A DNA stretch of 64,000 nucleotides from Pseudomonadota bacterium (GCA_023405815.1 JAEXXM010000039.1:41719-105718); one strand, 5' to 3'; counted from the stretch's first letter, positions 1-9,008 are shown. The notes: generated from the letters alone by a model not told the origin. Numbers and translations: made by a program.

Positions 1-1334
1 CCGAGCTTGGCGACGAGGCGGCCGGTCTTGCCGCTGATGAACACGGAGACCGGGTAGTTCTTGCGCGACTCCAGGGCATCGGCGGCGGCGAGCGCCTCCT
101 TTGCAGCCGTGACGGCGGCACCGGCGTTGCCGGCATCCTCCACGGCGACCTTGCGGGCCTTGTCGAGCGCGGCGGCATCGGCGATGGCCTGCTTGGTCTT
201 GGCCGACTGCACATCGGCGGCGCGCTGGGCGGCGCCGGCGGCATCGGCCGCGTCGAGCATCCTCGTCTCCTCGGCGACCTCCTCGGCGGTCATTTTTTCG
301 AGGGCGGCGCCGTCGAGCTTGACGATGTCGACCTTCGACATCTTCGCAGTAAGGTCGGTGAAGCGGGACGCGGCGGCGGTCGCAGCCTTATTGGCCTTGC
401 GGGCCAAATCAGCGAGGCGCTCTTCTTCCTTGCGCTCCTTGCGGATCTTCTCCCTGGCCTCGTCGGCGGCAGCGGTGGCGGCGCGGACCTGATCGTCAGC
501 GGCGAGCTTGGCGTTCTCAGCGGCGCCGATCGCGTCGACGAGCCGATTGCGCTCGGCGGCGCGTGCGAGCGCAGCCATGCCGCGCGTGCGCTTTGCGCCG
601 TCGGCAGACGGAGCGGAAGTGAAGAGGTCGGCCTGCTCGCCCGAGGCGGCAGCCGGCATGGCCTCGGCCTGGCCGGCCGCCGTGTTGTCGGGCGGCAGCG
701 GTGAGACGAGGTGAGGGCTATTGAACTCTGACGGCGTCAGGTCTTCGTCGCTGATGATGACGCGAGCGCCGACGTCAGTGATGCCGAAGAGGCTGCGCGC
801 AAAGCTATAGGGCAGACGGATGCAGCCGTGCGAGGCGGGATAGCCGGGCAGGTCGCCGGCGTGAAGGGCGACGCCCGAGTTGGTCACGCGCTGCATGAAC
901 GGCATGGGGGCGCCGCCGTAAAGGTTCGAATGGTGGATGCGGTTCTTCTCGAGGATGGAGAAGATGCCGGTCGGGGTCGGATGGCCGGCCATGCCGCTGG
1001 AGATCGGCGACTTGGCGATCACCTTGCCGTCGTCATAGACGGTGACCGTCTGGTTGTTCAGCGACACGACGAGGACGAGAGGTCCTGAGGGCTTGGGCAG
1101 CGTCGTCGCTGCCTTCTCCTCGGTGGGCTCGACATAACGCGGCGCGGCGCGACGGGCGCGGCGCGGCTTCTGCTGCCAGCCACCACCGTTGCCCCAGAGC
1201 CCCCACTGGTAGAACTGGGCCTCGGCCCGTTCCGGGGTGGCTGCTACAAGCAGGCCTGCCGTCAGCAATGCGAGGGTGGAAATACGCAGGCGGCCGGATG
1301 CGGCGCCAACATCACTTATCACAGACTTCAGCAA
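1..1334 (-). CDS. L,D-transpeptidase (YkuD family), long form, 3' end outside window
   Basis: I translated the minus strand; the frame runs open to the window edge, so the C-terminus is missing. After a signal-like N-terminus ending near AERAEA-type residues comes a YkuD domain at about residues 85-190 with the catalytic motif SHGCIRLP (Cys171 from the TTG start). Such enzymes form 3-3 crosslinks in peptidoglycan or attach proteins to it in the periplasm. An Ala/Lys/Glu-rich, probably helical linker of about 200 residues follows, then NYPVSVFISGKTGRLVAKL, which looks like the first strands of a second YkuD-like domain. The start is uncertain: TTG at 1334 lies 6 nt after GGGGG; GTG at 1322 is the alternative. 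A CtrA-like box lies about 62 nt upstream. Confidence 0.85.
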   Translation of the reverse strand, partial: MLKSVISDVGAASGRLRISTLALLTAGLLVAATPERAEAQFYQWGLWGNGGGWQQKPRRARRAAPRYVEPTEEKAATTLPKPSGPLVLVVSLNNQTVTVYDDGKVIAKSPISSGMAGHPTPTGIFSILEKNRIHHSNLYGGAPMPFMQRVTNSGVALHAGDLPGYPASHGCIRLPYSFARSLFGITDVGARVIISDEDLTPSEFNSPHLVSPLPPDNTAAGQAEAMPAAASGEQADLFTSAPSADGAKRTRGMAALARAAERNRLVDAIGAAENAKLAADDQVRAATAAADEAREKIRKERKEEERLADLARKANKAATAAASRFTDLTAKMSKVDIVKLDGAALEKMTAEEVAEETRMLDAADAAGAAQRAADVQSAKTKQAIADAAALDKARKVAVEDAGNAGAAVTAAKEALAAADALESRKNYPVSVFISGKTGRLVAKL

Positions 1335-1395
1335 AGCAAGCCCCCGATAATCTGAAGTGTCTCTGAAGGGTTCGATCTATATGATGATTTTAACC

Positions 1396-1410
1396 CTAAA
1401 TCTTCGTTAG
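1396..1410 (-). promoter_or_regulatory. possible CtrA box upstream of the L,D-transpeptidase
   Basis: The sequence is CTAA-N7-TTAG, a palindrome two bases off the CtrA consensus TTAA-N7-TTAA. The spacer CGAAGAT closely matches the spacer CGAAGTC of a similar site before the amidase gene at 51784. Binding by CtrA is an inference. Confidence 0.3.
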
Positions 1411-1536
1411 CAAGGTGCTGGAATCAAATTCCTTTCAAACGTTGTCCGAAAGGCTCTGCCCCTCGCCTCTGGCGTGGAAGGGCGCTGATCATTACGTTCC
1501 CGCGACGCCGCCCCGTAAATAGAGTAGCCTCAGTCC

Positions 1537-2451
1537 ATGTCCGTGCACAGCACTCAAAAGCGCCTGATGGCGCCCGATATCGCCGCGATGAAGAAGCGCC
1601 GCGAGCCGATCGTGGCCCTCACCGCTTATCATGCGCATACCGCCGCGATCGCCGACCGCTATTGCGATTTCCTGCTGGTCGGAGACAGCCTCGGCATGGT
1701 CATGCACGGCTTCGAGACGACGGTGCCGGTCCCGCTCGACCTGATGATCATGCACGGGCGCGCCGTGGTGCGCGGGGCTCGGCGCGCACTGGTCGTGGTC
1801 GACATGCCTTTCGGCTCCTATGAGGAAAGCCCGGCCGTCGCTTTCCGGAACTGCGCCAAGGTCATGAAGGAGACCGACTGCGGCGCAGTGAAGATCGAGG
1901 GCGGCAGGCGGATGGCGGAGACGATCCGTTACCTCGTCGAGCGCGGCATTCCCGTCATGTCGCATATCGGGCTCACGCCGCAGTCGGTGAACGTCATTGG
2001 CGGCTTCAAGGCCCAGGGGCGCAGCCGCGAGGAATGGGCGGCCATCGAGGAGGACGCGCGCCAAGTCGCCGAGGCCGGCGCCTTTGCCATGGTCCTCGAG
2101 GCGATCACCGAGCCGCTTGCCGAGCGGATCACCGCCGCAGTCCCGATCCCGACGATCGGCATCGGCGCGTCGTCGGCGTGTGACGGGCAGATCCTCGTGA
2201 TGGAGGACATGCTTGGCCTCAGCCCGCGCGTGCCTCGGTTCGTGAAGAAGTTCGGCAAGGTCGGGGAAGCGATCGAGGGCGCGATCCGCGCCTATGCCGA
2301 CGATGTCCGCGCCCGCGCCTTTCCGACCCCCGAGCACACCTACGCGATGCAGGACGGGACCCCGGCACGGCCGCAACGGGCCGTCGAGCGTGTCGGTGCA
2401 ACCGGCGGCAGGGCCACGAAAAAGTCGAAAACGACGAGCAGCAAAGCGTAG
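1537..2451 (+). CDS. panB: 3-methyl-2-oxobutanoate hydroxymethyltransferase (ketopantoate hydroxymethyltransferase)
   Basis: This cytoplasmic enzyme adds a hydroxymethyl group from 5,10-methylenetetrahydrofolate to 2-oxoisovalerate, the first committed step of pantothenate and coenzyme A synthesis. The 304 residues show the PanB landmarks: LVGDSLGMVMHG with the metal-binding Asp, the MPFGSYEES segment, KIEGG, MSHIGLTPQSV, and VLEAI with the catalytic Glu region, in a TIM-barrel order. The last 35 residues, rich in Arg, Thr and Lys, extend past the usual end of the family. The gene lies upstream of the TPR protein, bamB and der and may share their transcript, although the 146-nt gap leaves room for a second promoter. 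Confidence 0.95.
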   Translation: MSVHSTQKRLMAPDIAAMKKRREPIVALTAYHAHTAAIADRYCDFLLVGDSLGMVMHGFETTVPVPLDLMIMHGRAVVRGARRALVVVDMPFGSYEESPAVAFRNCAKVMKETDCGAVKIEGGRRMAETIRYLVERGIPVMSHIGLTPQSVNVIGGFKAQGRSREEWAAIEEDARQVAEAGAFAMVLEAITEPLAERITAAVPIPTIGIGASSACDGQILVMEDMLGLSPRVPRFVKKFGKVGEAIEGAIRAYADDVRARAFPTPEHTYAMQDGTPARPQRAVERVGATGGRATKKSKTTSSKA

Positions 2452-2597
2452 GAAGCCGAAAGCGGCTCTTCGGTCGGCGATAGGCCGATCATTCGCTTGC
2501 ACAGGGGATGCCGTGGGCTATTTATGCGGCATCCAGATGCCCCCTCGGGCCTCTGATAAGAAAACACGCCAAGGTTCAGGGCTGAAAAGAGCAAGCG

Positions 2598-3350
2598 ATG
2601 GCACAGACGGACGACGATCTTCTCCGCCAAGTCGAGGAAGAGCTGAGGCGCGAACGCCTCGAAAAGATCTGGAAGCAATACGGCACCTACATCCTCGCCG
2701 TCGCCGCGCTGATCGTGGTGGGCGTTGCCGGCTACAAGATCTGGGAAGGCCAACGGATTGCTGCCGCGCAAGCTTCCGGCGAGATCTACGAGGGTGCCTT
2801 AAAGCTGCTCGCCGACAAGAAGGAAGGCAGCGCCGAGAAGGAATTCGAGAAGCTTTCGGCTGACGGCGTCGGAGGCTATCGCGCATTGGCGCAGCTGCAA
2901 CTCGCCGGCCTGCTTGCCAAGCAGGGCAAGAAGACCGAGGCGCTGGCGACCTATGATGCGCTCGCCGACAGCAGCAGCGGCGACATCGTGCTGCGCGAGT
3001 TCGCACGCCTGCAGGCAGCGGGTCTGCGCGTCGGTCAGGTCGACTTTACCGAGGTAGAGAATCGGCTCACCCCTCTGATGGCTGACACCAGCCCATGGCG
3101 CTACAGCGCGCGCGAGCTCTTGGGGCTGGCTGCTTACAAGGCGGGCAAGACGACAGAGGCGCGTAGCATTCTGACGCCGCTGTTCGTCGACCAGCAGACA
3201 CCGCAGAGCATCGCGGAGCGCGCACAGATAATCATGGCGGAGATCGCCGCCGGCGAGATCGCCAAAAAGGCCGATGCGGCGCCGGCCCCGAGCTCTACTC
3301 CTGGTGCAGCGCCAGATGCGGCGGCGTCATCGCCGGCGAAAAAGGACTAG
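2598..3350 (+). CDS. YfgM-like tetratricopeptide membrane protein
   Basis: The 250-residue protein has a short cytoplasmic N-terminus (LLRQVEEELRRERLEKIWKQ), one membrane helix at about residues 29-47 and a periplasmic TPR-like region, which is the layout of the PF09976 family. E. coli YfgM of this family is an ancillary SecYEG partner that works with periplasmic chaperones. The last 35 residues are Ala/Pro-rich. The gene ends 10 nt before bamB and der follows, the same order as yfgM-bamB-der in gammaproteobacteria, which supports the call. The start is the ATG after GAAAAGAGCAAGCG. Confidence 0.85.
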   Translation: MAQTDDDLLRQVEEELRRERLEKIWKQYGTYILAVAALIVVGVAGYKIWEGQRIAAAQASGEIYEGALKLLADKKEGSAEKEFEKLSADGVGGYRALAQLQLAGLLAKQGKKTEALATYDALADSSSGDIVLREFARLQAAGLRVGQVDFTEVENRLTPLMADTSPWRYSARELLGLAAYKAGKTTEARSILTPLFVDQQTPQSIAERAQIIMAEIAAGEIAKKADAAPAPSSTPGAAPDAAASSPAKKD

Positions 3351-3360
3351 GTGGGGTAAG

Positions 3361-4734
3361 ATGAGGGGACGGGCACAGCGGTACGGTTTAGTCGGTGCGG
3401 TGCTGTGCGCCGCCGCGCTGCTTACCGGATGTGCCGGCGACGGGCCCTCGCTGCCGAAGATTTCCCAGCTCAATCCGTTCGCCGAGAAGGCCGTCCCGCT
3501 GCCGGGCAAGCGCATTCCCGTGATGCAGGCGCAGGGCATGGAGACGGGTGAGCTGGCCGACGCCTTCGCGCCCATCACGCTGCCGGCGCCGCGCGTCAAC
3601 GAGAGTTGGGCACAGCCCGGCGGCGAGCCGAACAATGCTCCCGGGAACCTCGCCTTCAGCGGCGGCACCAACGTCGCCTGGAGTGCCGACGCGGGAGCAG
3701 GCTCGGGCAGCGTCGGGCGCCTTACGGCGCGCCCGGTGATCTTCGGCAACCACGTCTTCACGCTCGATGCGGAGGGCAGCGTCAGCGCCTTCTCGACCTC
3801 CGGTGGCTCGGCAATCTGGCGTGTGTCGCTCAAGCCGAAGCGCGAATCGAGCGGTAGCTGGTTCTCGCTTGGCGGCGGCAGCTCGGGCGGCGGCTTCGGC
3901 GGCGGCCTCGCGGTCGATGGCGGCCGGCTTTACGCTGCGACCGGATACGGCAATGTCGTTGCCATCGACCCGGCGAACGGCAAGGCCATTTGGGAGAAGC
4001 AGCTCGAGGCGCCGATACGCTCCTCGCCGACCGCTGTCGGAGACAAGGTGTTCGTCATCACCCTCGACGGGCGCTTCTACTGTCTCGCCGGCGCAGATGG
4101 CGGCGAGCTTTGGTCGGTTCGCGGCGCGCCCCAGCAAGCAAGTCTGATCAACAACGCCAGCCCAGCGGTCGACGGGGACGTGGTCGTGGTTCCGTACCCG
4201 TCCGGCGATCTCGTCGCTCTCAGGGTGTCGGACGGCTCGACCGTATGGTCGGAGAATCTGGCGCGCACCCGCACGACCTCGCAGCTTGCCTCGATGAGCG
4301 ATGCGGCGCGTCCGGCGATCGACAACGGCACCGTGTTCGCCATCGGCCACGCCGGGCGGATGATCGCCACGCAGGCCGAGAGCGGCGAGCGCCTGTGGTC
4401 GATCAACGTGCCGGGCACGCAGACGCCTTGGGTGGCCGGCGGCAGCGTCTACGTCGTCGATACGCAGGGGCAGCTGATGGCGCTGTCGCGTCACGACGGC
4501 AAGACGCAGTGGACGGTGAAGTTGCCGGGCAACGGTGCCTGGGCCGGGCCGACGCTCGCGGGCGGAAACCTTTGGCTGACGTCCTCGGCCGGCGCGCTGG
4601 TCGGCGTCGATGCCGCGACAGGCCGCGTCGTGACCCAGAAGGATATCGGCGGCACGTTCTACATCGCGCCCGTCATTGCCCAGGGGCGGATGTACGTCCT
4701 CAGTGACAGCGCCAAGCTGATGGCGATTAATTAG
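3361..4734 (+). CDS. bamB: outer membrane protein assembly factor BamB
   Basis: BamB is a lipoprotein of the BAM complex that inserts beta-barrel proteins into the outer membrane. The chosen ATG at 3361 follows the ribosome site AGGTGGGG and gives a lipoprotein signal peptide ending in the lipobox LLTGC, with Cys at about residue 23. The remaining 430 residues form a PQQ-type eight-bladed propeller; repeated blades with the pattern A-x-D-x2-G-x2-W are visible (ANGKAIWE, ADGGELWS, SDGSTVWS, ESGERLWS, HDGKTQWT). A Gly/Ser-rich loop (GGGSSGGGFGGG) sits in an early blade. An upstream in-frame start at 3274 would overlap the previous gene and lose the signal peptide. Confidence 0.93.
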   Translation: MRGRAQRYGLVGAVLCAAALLTGCAGDGPSLPKISQLNPFAEKAVPLPGKRIPVMQAQGMETGELADAFAPITLPAPRVNESWAQPGGEPNNAPGNLAFSGGTNVAWSADAGAGSGSVGRLTARPVIFGNHVFTLDAEGSVSAFSTSGGSAIWRVSLKPKRESSGSWFSLGGGSSGGGFGGGLAVDGGRLYAATGYGNVVAIDPANGKAIWEKQLEAPIRSSPTAVGDKVFVITLDGRFYCLAGADGGELWSVRGAPQQASLINNASPAVDGDVVVVPYPSGDLVALRVSDGSTVWSENLARTRTTSQLASMSDAARPAIDNGTVFAIGHAGRMIATQAESGERLWSINVPGTQTPWVAGGSVYVVDTQGQLMALSRHDGKTQWTVKLPGNGAWAGPTLAGGNLWLTSSAGALVGVDAATGRVVTQKDIGGTFYIAPVIAQGRMYVLSDSAKLMAIN

Positions 4735-4806
4735 TAGACGGACACGAGCCTTGGCAGGTTTTGTATGCGGCGGGCACACTGCAAGCTGATGGCCGACGCT
4801 CGCGCC

Positions 4807-4838
4807 GGGGGCTTTGGCCCCTTGCCGCCTTCGGCGGC
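4807..4838 (+). terminator. paired hairpins after bamB
   Basis: Two adjacent stem-loops are visible: GGGGC-TTTG-GCCCC and GCCGCC-TTC-GGCGGC. No T-run follows, so a simple Rho-independent terminator is doubtful, but the position between bamB and der suggests attenuation or 3'-end protection. Confidence 0.4.
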
Positions 4839-4959
4839 CGAGGTAGGTCGGTGCTCAGGTGGCCGCACATTTAACGGATCGGTCGGCGGCTTCGACTATC
4901 TTCTTAGCGACGAATGCGCGATAAGCGCCCTCCCATAAGCCGCTTGCATTCCGTCCCCC

Positions 4960-6327
4960 ATGTCCGCTGTCCCCGTCATCGCCATCATCGGCCGGCCCAA
5001 CGTCGGCAAGTCGACGCTGTTCAACCGTTTGACGGGCAAGCGCACGGCGCTGGTGTCCGACATCCCGGGGCTGACGCGCGACCGGCGCGAGGGCGAGGCG
5101 GACCTCGGCGGGCACCCCGTAACCATCGTCGATACGGCGGGTCTTGAACAGGCCAAGCGCGGCACGATCGCCGAGCGCATGCGCAAGCAGAGCGAGGCTG
5201 CGATAGCAGCCGCCGATCTCATCTTGTTCGTCGTCGATGCGCGCGAGGGGATCACGCCCGACGACAAATCCTTCGGCAAGCTGGTGCGCGCATCGGGGCG
5301 TCCGGTGATCCTTGTCGCCAATAAGAGCGAAGGGCGCGCGGGCGAAGAAGGCTTCTACGCGGCGTTCGAGCTCGGCTTCGGCGAGCCGACGGCCATCTCG
5401 GCTGAGCACGGCGAAGGACTCGGCGATCTCATCGTCGAGATGCTGGCGGCGCTGGGCCTCAAGGACGAGCTTGTCGCCGACGGCGAGGCCGAGCCGGCGC
5501 CGGTAACGACCCGTCCCATCCGCGTCGCCATCGTCGGCCGGCCGAACGCCGGCAAGTCGACACTGGTCAACGCATTCCTCGGCGAGGAGCGGATGATCAC
5601 CGGGCCGGAGCCGGGGCTGACGCGCGACTCGGTGTCGAGCGATCTCGAGTGGAAGGGGCGCAAGATTCGCCTCTTCGACACCGCCGGCCTCAGGCGCAAG
5701 GCGAAGATCACCGAGGCGGCAGAGAAGCTCAGCGCCTCCGACGCCGTGCGCGCGATCCGTTTCGCCGAGGTCGTGGTGCTGCTCATCGATGCCGAGCGCC
5801 CGTTCGAGCACCAGGACCTCACCATCGGCGATCTCGTGACCGAGGAGGGCCGTGCGTTGGTCATCGCGGTCAACAAGTGGGACCTCGTCGAGGACAAGCA
5901 GAAGACGCTCAAGGAGCTGCGCGAGACTCTCGGCGAGCGTCTGGCGCAGGTGCCGGGCGTGGCGCTGGTGCCGATCTCGGCGCTGAGCGGACGCGGCATC
6001 GAGAAGCTTTCGGAAGCAGTGCTCGCGGCTTACGAGACATGGAACCGCCGCGTGCCGACGCCGGATCTCAATCGCTGGCTGGTGGAGGCGCTGGAGCGCC
6101 ACGCGCCTCCAGCGGCGAGCGGCAGGCGCATCAAGATTCGCTACATCACGCAGCCATCGACGCGGCCACCTACCTTCGTCGCCTTCTGCTCGCGTCCGGA
6201 GGATTTGCCGAAGTCCTATCTGCGCTACCTCACCAACAGTCTGCGCGAAGCATTCAAGCTACCCGGCGTGCCGCTGAGGATGAATCTACGCAAGGGTGAA
6301 AATCCCTTCGCTAAGCATAAGCGCTGA
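4960..6327 (+). CDS. der: ribosome biogenesis GTPase Der (EngA)
   Basis: Der is an essential GTPase for maturation of the 50S ribosomal subunit. The 455 residues hold two G domains in tandem. Each has a P-loop (GRPNVGKST at residues 11-19 and GRPNAGKST near 193-201), a switch motif (DTAGLE, DTAGLR) and a base-recognition motif (NKSE in the first, NKWD in the second). A C-terminal KH-like domain ends in a basic tail (RKGENPFAKHKR). NKSE, where NKxD is usual, is found in many Der first domains. The gene follows bamB at 225 nt and is the third member of the conserved trio. Confidence 0.97.
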   Translation: MSAVPVIAIIGRPNVGKSTLFNRLTGKRTALVSDIPGLTRDRREGEADLGGHPVTIVDTAGLEQAKRGTIAERMRKQSEAAIAAADLILFVVDAREGITPDDKSFGKLVRASGRPVILVANKSEGRAGEEGFYAAFELGFGEPTAISAEHGEGLGDLIVEMLAALGLKDELVADGEAEPAPVTTRPIRVAIVGRPNAGKSTLVNAFLGEERMITGPEPGLTRDSVSSDLEWKGRKIRLFDTAGLRRKAKITEAAEKLSASDAVRAIRFAEVVVLLIDAERPFEHQDLTIGDLVTEEGRALVIAVNKWDLVEDKQKTLKELRETLGERLAQVPGVALVPISALSGRGIEKLSEAVLAAYETWNRRVPTPDLNRWLVEALERHAPPAASGRRIKIRYITQPSTRPPTFVAFCSRPEDLPKSYLRYLTNSLREAFKLPGVPLRMNLRKGENPFAKHKR

Positions 6328-6446
6328 GGCGCCATTTTACCTTCCAGGCGCGAGCTACGTGCGTTACCTTGGATTCGCGAGCTTGCTGGGGACGCGAGCT
6401 CGCGGGGTGCGGCCCCGGGGGAAGCTCTAAAGAGAAACAGGGATCA

Positions 6447-6740
6447 ATGCACAAGTGCACTGACGGCCGGGCACGCCCGGCGTTTCGCGCGATTTTTGCA
6501 GCGGGCGCGGCTACTCTTCTTGTGCTCGCGGCCGGCTCGGCGGCGAACGCCTATTCGGCACGCGTCAACTCCGCTTGCGAGCGCGACTACTATCGCTTCT
6601 GCGCCAAGTACTCGATCGGCACTCCGGAGCTGCGCAGCTGCATGCTCGCCTCGCGCCGCTCGCTGTCGCGCCGCTGCGTCGATGCGCTGGTCGCGGCCGG
6701 CGAAGTGCCCAAGCGCTATCTGACAAGTCTGAAGAAATAA
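6447..6740 (+). CDS. small secreted Cys-rich protein (cysteine-rich GLG1-like pattern)
   Basis: The ATG at 6447 follows CAGGGATCA and gives 97 residues: a signal peptide ending around GSAANA, then a mature chain of about 60 residues with Cys in the order CERDYYRFC...LRSC...RRC. This spacing (C-x6-C, then a helix with C-x10-C) resembles the cysteine-rich GLG1-type repeat found in small alphaproteobacterial periplasmic proteins. A second protein of the same type is at 42662-42928. Function is unknown. An upstream in-frame start would add residues without signal character. Confidence 0.7.
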   Translation: MHKCTDGRARPAFRAIFAAGAATLLVLAAGSAANAYSARVNSACERDYYRFCAKYSIGTPELRSCMLASRRSLSRRCVDALVAAGEVPKRYLTSLKK

Positions 6741-6988
6741 GAGCGGGCTCTTCCGATCAAGTCGATCGCGAAGGAAATGCAGCGGGCGGGAGCGGCGGCG
6801 AACCCTAAGATGCCGCCCACTCCACCGCCCGCACGGACGACAGCCGCACGTCTGGCGCCGTTCCGGACCACGATAAGTAGGTAAGGCAGTTTGGCAGCGC
6901 AAGGGCGAATCGGCCTTGCGCTGCAGCATGTGCTTTCGGTGCGCCAAAGGGTGCGTGCATCGCATCGCGCCGCGGGTATAATTCCCGC

Positions 6989-7462
6989 ATGGCTCTACCG
7001 AATTCCTCATCGCCAACCGAAGTCCTGTTCTATCACCTCGAGCTGCAGACGCTGGAGAAGGTGCTGCCGAGCCTGGTCGAGAAAACGCTCGAGCGGGGCT
7101 GGCGCGCGGTTGTCCAGTCCGGCTCGCAGGAGCGGCTGGCGGCGCTCGATCTCGCGCTGTGGACGTACAAGGAAGACAGCTTCCTCGCGCATGGGACGGC
7201 GAAGGATGGCTTTGCCGCCGAACAGCCGGTCTACCTGACGACGACGGGGGAGACGCCGAACGGTGCTGGCGTGCGCTTCCTCGTCGATGGCGCGGAGGCG
7301 GAATCTTTCTCGGGCTTCGTGCGCATCGTCTACCTGTTCGACGGCAACGACGAGGCCGCGGTGAAGATCGCGCGCTCGCAGTGGACGGCCGCCAAGGGCG
7401 CGGGCTGTCCAGTCACGTACTGGCAGCAGAGCGCTGCCGGAAGGTGGGAGCGGAAGGGTTAG
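6989..7462 (+). CDS. holC: DNA polymerase III chi subunit
   Basis: HolC links the clamp loader to single-stranded DNA-binding protein at the replication fork. The 157-residue protein has the family features: an N-terminal VLFYHLE strand, LVEKTLERGWRAVVQ, the LDLALWTYKEDSFLAHG segment and the C-terminal VYLFDGNDEAAVKIARSQW. The start ATG sits directly after a small perfect hairpin (GCGGG-TATAATT-CCCGC), so initiation may be sensitive to local RNA structure. A strong terminator follows. Confidence 0.9.
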   Translation: MALPNSSSPTEVLFYHLELQTLEKVLPSLVEKTLERGWRAVVQSGSQERLAALDLALWTYKEDSFLAHGTAKDGFAAEQPVYLTTTGETPNGAGVRFLVDGAEAESFSGFVRIVYLFDGNDEAAVKIARSQWTAAKGAGCPVTYWQQSAAGRWERKG

Positions 7463-7470
7463 AAAAAAGA

Positions 7471-7497
7471 AGCCCCGCGGGGGTGGCGGGGCTTTCA
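7471..7497 (+). terminator. Rho-independent terminator after holC
   Basis: The stem AGCCCCGC pairs with GCGGGGCT around a GGGGGTG loop; an A-run lies before it and CTTTC after it. It starts 8 nt past the holC stop codon. Confidence 0.75.
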
Positions 7498-7703
7498 AAG
7501 TTCAGGAGGAGACGGGGAGCTAACCCGAGAGAGCGCTTCCGGCGCGTGGTGCTTTCCGTGCTCTCGATGACCCAACTATGCCGGTTGCGGCGGGCGCCCG
7601 CGGTTCCCTGGGGAACAGGGGCTAAAATTCTCAGACGGTGCGCTTCAGACCGTCCTGCCGGTGCCCTTGACAGGCGGGCCGCAGGTGCGCTCATGCCTCG
7701 CCC

Positions 7704-8579
7704 ATGAACTATCGCCACGCCTACCACGCCGGAAATTTCGCCGATGTCGTCAAGCACGCGGTGCTGGCGCTCGTCATCGAGCACATGAAGCAAAAGCCGG
7801 CGGCGTTCCGCGTCATCGACACCCATGCAGGTATCGGCTCCTACGACCTCGGCTCGACGGAGGCGCAGAAGACGGGTGAGTGGCGTGAGGGTATCGGCCG
7901 TGTGCTGACCGCGCGGTTCTCGGAGGAGGCGGAGAAGGCGCTGGCGCCTTACCTCGACGTGGTGCGTCGGCTCAATTCCGGTGGGACGCTCGCGCGTTAT
8001 CCCGGAAGCCCGCTGCTTGCTCGCGAGCTGATGCGCAGCGAGGACCGTCTCGTCGTCAACGAGCTGCATCCCGAGGATCAGCGGGCGCTCAGCCGACTGT
8101 TCGCGCACGATCCGCAGGTGAAGGTGATGGCGCTCGATGCCTGGACGGCGGTCAAGGCACTGCTGCCGCCGCCCGAGCGGCGCGGCGTCATACTCATCGA
8201 TCCGGCGTTCGAGCAGGCGGGCGAACTCGACAGACTGGTCGCGGCGCTTAAAGAGGGAGTCCGCCGCTTCGCGGGCGGAACCTATTTGCTCTGGTATCCG
8301 ATCAAGGAGCTGCGGCCGGTCGCAGCCTTTCGGCGAAGCATCGCAGCGCTCGGGCTGCCGAAGGCGACTGCGTTCGAGTTGACCATCCGCGACACCAGCG
8401 ATGAGCAGCTTCTCAATGGCGCTGGCCTCGTGGTCGTCAACGCGCCCTTTACGCTCGGTGCTGCCCTCGAGACGCTGTTGCCTGAACTCGCGCGCGTGCT
8501 GGCGCAAGGCGAAGGCGGAGGGTTTCGCGTAGAACAGCTAGGAAACGAGGCAGCAAAGGGTACCAGAACGGCCCAGTGA
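7704..8579 (+). CDS. rlmJ: 23S rRNA (adenine-2030-N6)-methyltransferase RlmJ
   Basis: RlmJ methylates A2030 of 23S rRNA with S-adenosylmethionine. The 291-residue protein starts with the family signature MNYRHAYHAGNFADVVKH and has the SAM-site segment VIDTHAGIGSYDL, then YPGSPLLA, NELHPED and a catalytic motif at 166. That motif reads DPAFE where the usual form is DPPY/F, so the second Pro is replaced by Ala. The rest of the fold is intact, so the enzyme is probably active. The stop codon lies inside the terminator stem that follows. Confidence 0.93.
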   Translation: MNYRHAYHAGNFADVVKHAVLALVIEHMKQKPAAFRVIDTHAGIGSYDLGSTEAQKTGEWREGIGRVLTARFSEEAEKALAPYLDVVRRLNSGGTLARYPGSPLLARELMRSEDRLVVNELHPEDQRALSRLFAHDPQVKVMALDAWTAVKALLPPPERRGVILIDPAFEQAGELDRLVAALKEGVRRFAGGTYLLWYPIKELRPVAAFRRSIAALGLPKATAFELTIRDTSDEQLLNGAGLVVVNAPFTLGAALETLLPELARVLAQGEGGGFRVEQLGNEAAKGTRTAQ

Positions 8580-8603
8580 GGCGCTTGCCTCACACATTTT
8601 TTT
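8576..8603 (+). terminator. Rho-independent terminator overlapping the rlmJ stop codon
   Basis: The stem GTGAGGC-GCTT-GCCTCAC is followed by ACATTTTTTT. The TGA stop of rlmJ is part of the left arm. Confidence 0.85.
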
Positions 8604-8795
8604 CCTCGATACTTTCCCGGCTCGGGCAGATGATCGTCCGGCGGAGACTTGACGTAGCTTTGAGATTTTGGCGCGCATGTCGTGCTTCCGCTCTTTTTCC
8701 CCGCATTTGCGAACAGTTTCCCGAGCATTCCCCCCGGTGCGGTCTCGCGTGAGCCGCGCCTTTTTCGTTGACTGCGCACGTTAGGAGATTTCGCG

Positions 8796-9008
8796 ATGCG
8801 TCAGAGCGGTACTGTCAAATTCTACAACGCCCAGAAGGGCTACGGTTTCATCAAGCCCGACGATGGCGGCAAGGATGTTTTCGTGCATGTGACTGCGGTC
8901 GAACGCGCCGGAATCTCCAACCTCAACGAGGGAGCGCGCATCTCCTTCGAGACGGAACCCGACAAGCGCGGCAAAGGTCCGAAGGCGGTCAATCTGCAGG
9001 CGTCCTGA
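8796..9008 (+). CDS. cold-shock domain protein (CspA family)
   Basis: The 70-residue protein is a single cold-shock domain that binds single-stranded RNA or DNA. It shows both nucleic-acid motifs, KGYGFI (RNP1) and VFVHVTAV (RNP2-like), in the five-stranded OB fold. TTAGGAGATTTCGCG provides a good ribosome site for the ATG. About 190 nt separate it from the rlmJ terminator, enough for the long untranslated leader usual in this family, but I could not identify its structure. Confidence 0.93.
   Translation: MRQSGTVKFYNAQKGYGFIKPDDGGKDVFVHVTAVERAGISNLNEGARISFETEPDKRGKGPKAVNLQAS

Noticed and set aside
3274..3360. Upstream extension of bamB
   Set aside because: It overlaps the preceding gene and would bury the lipoprotein signal peptide.
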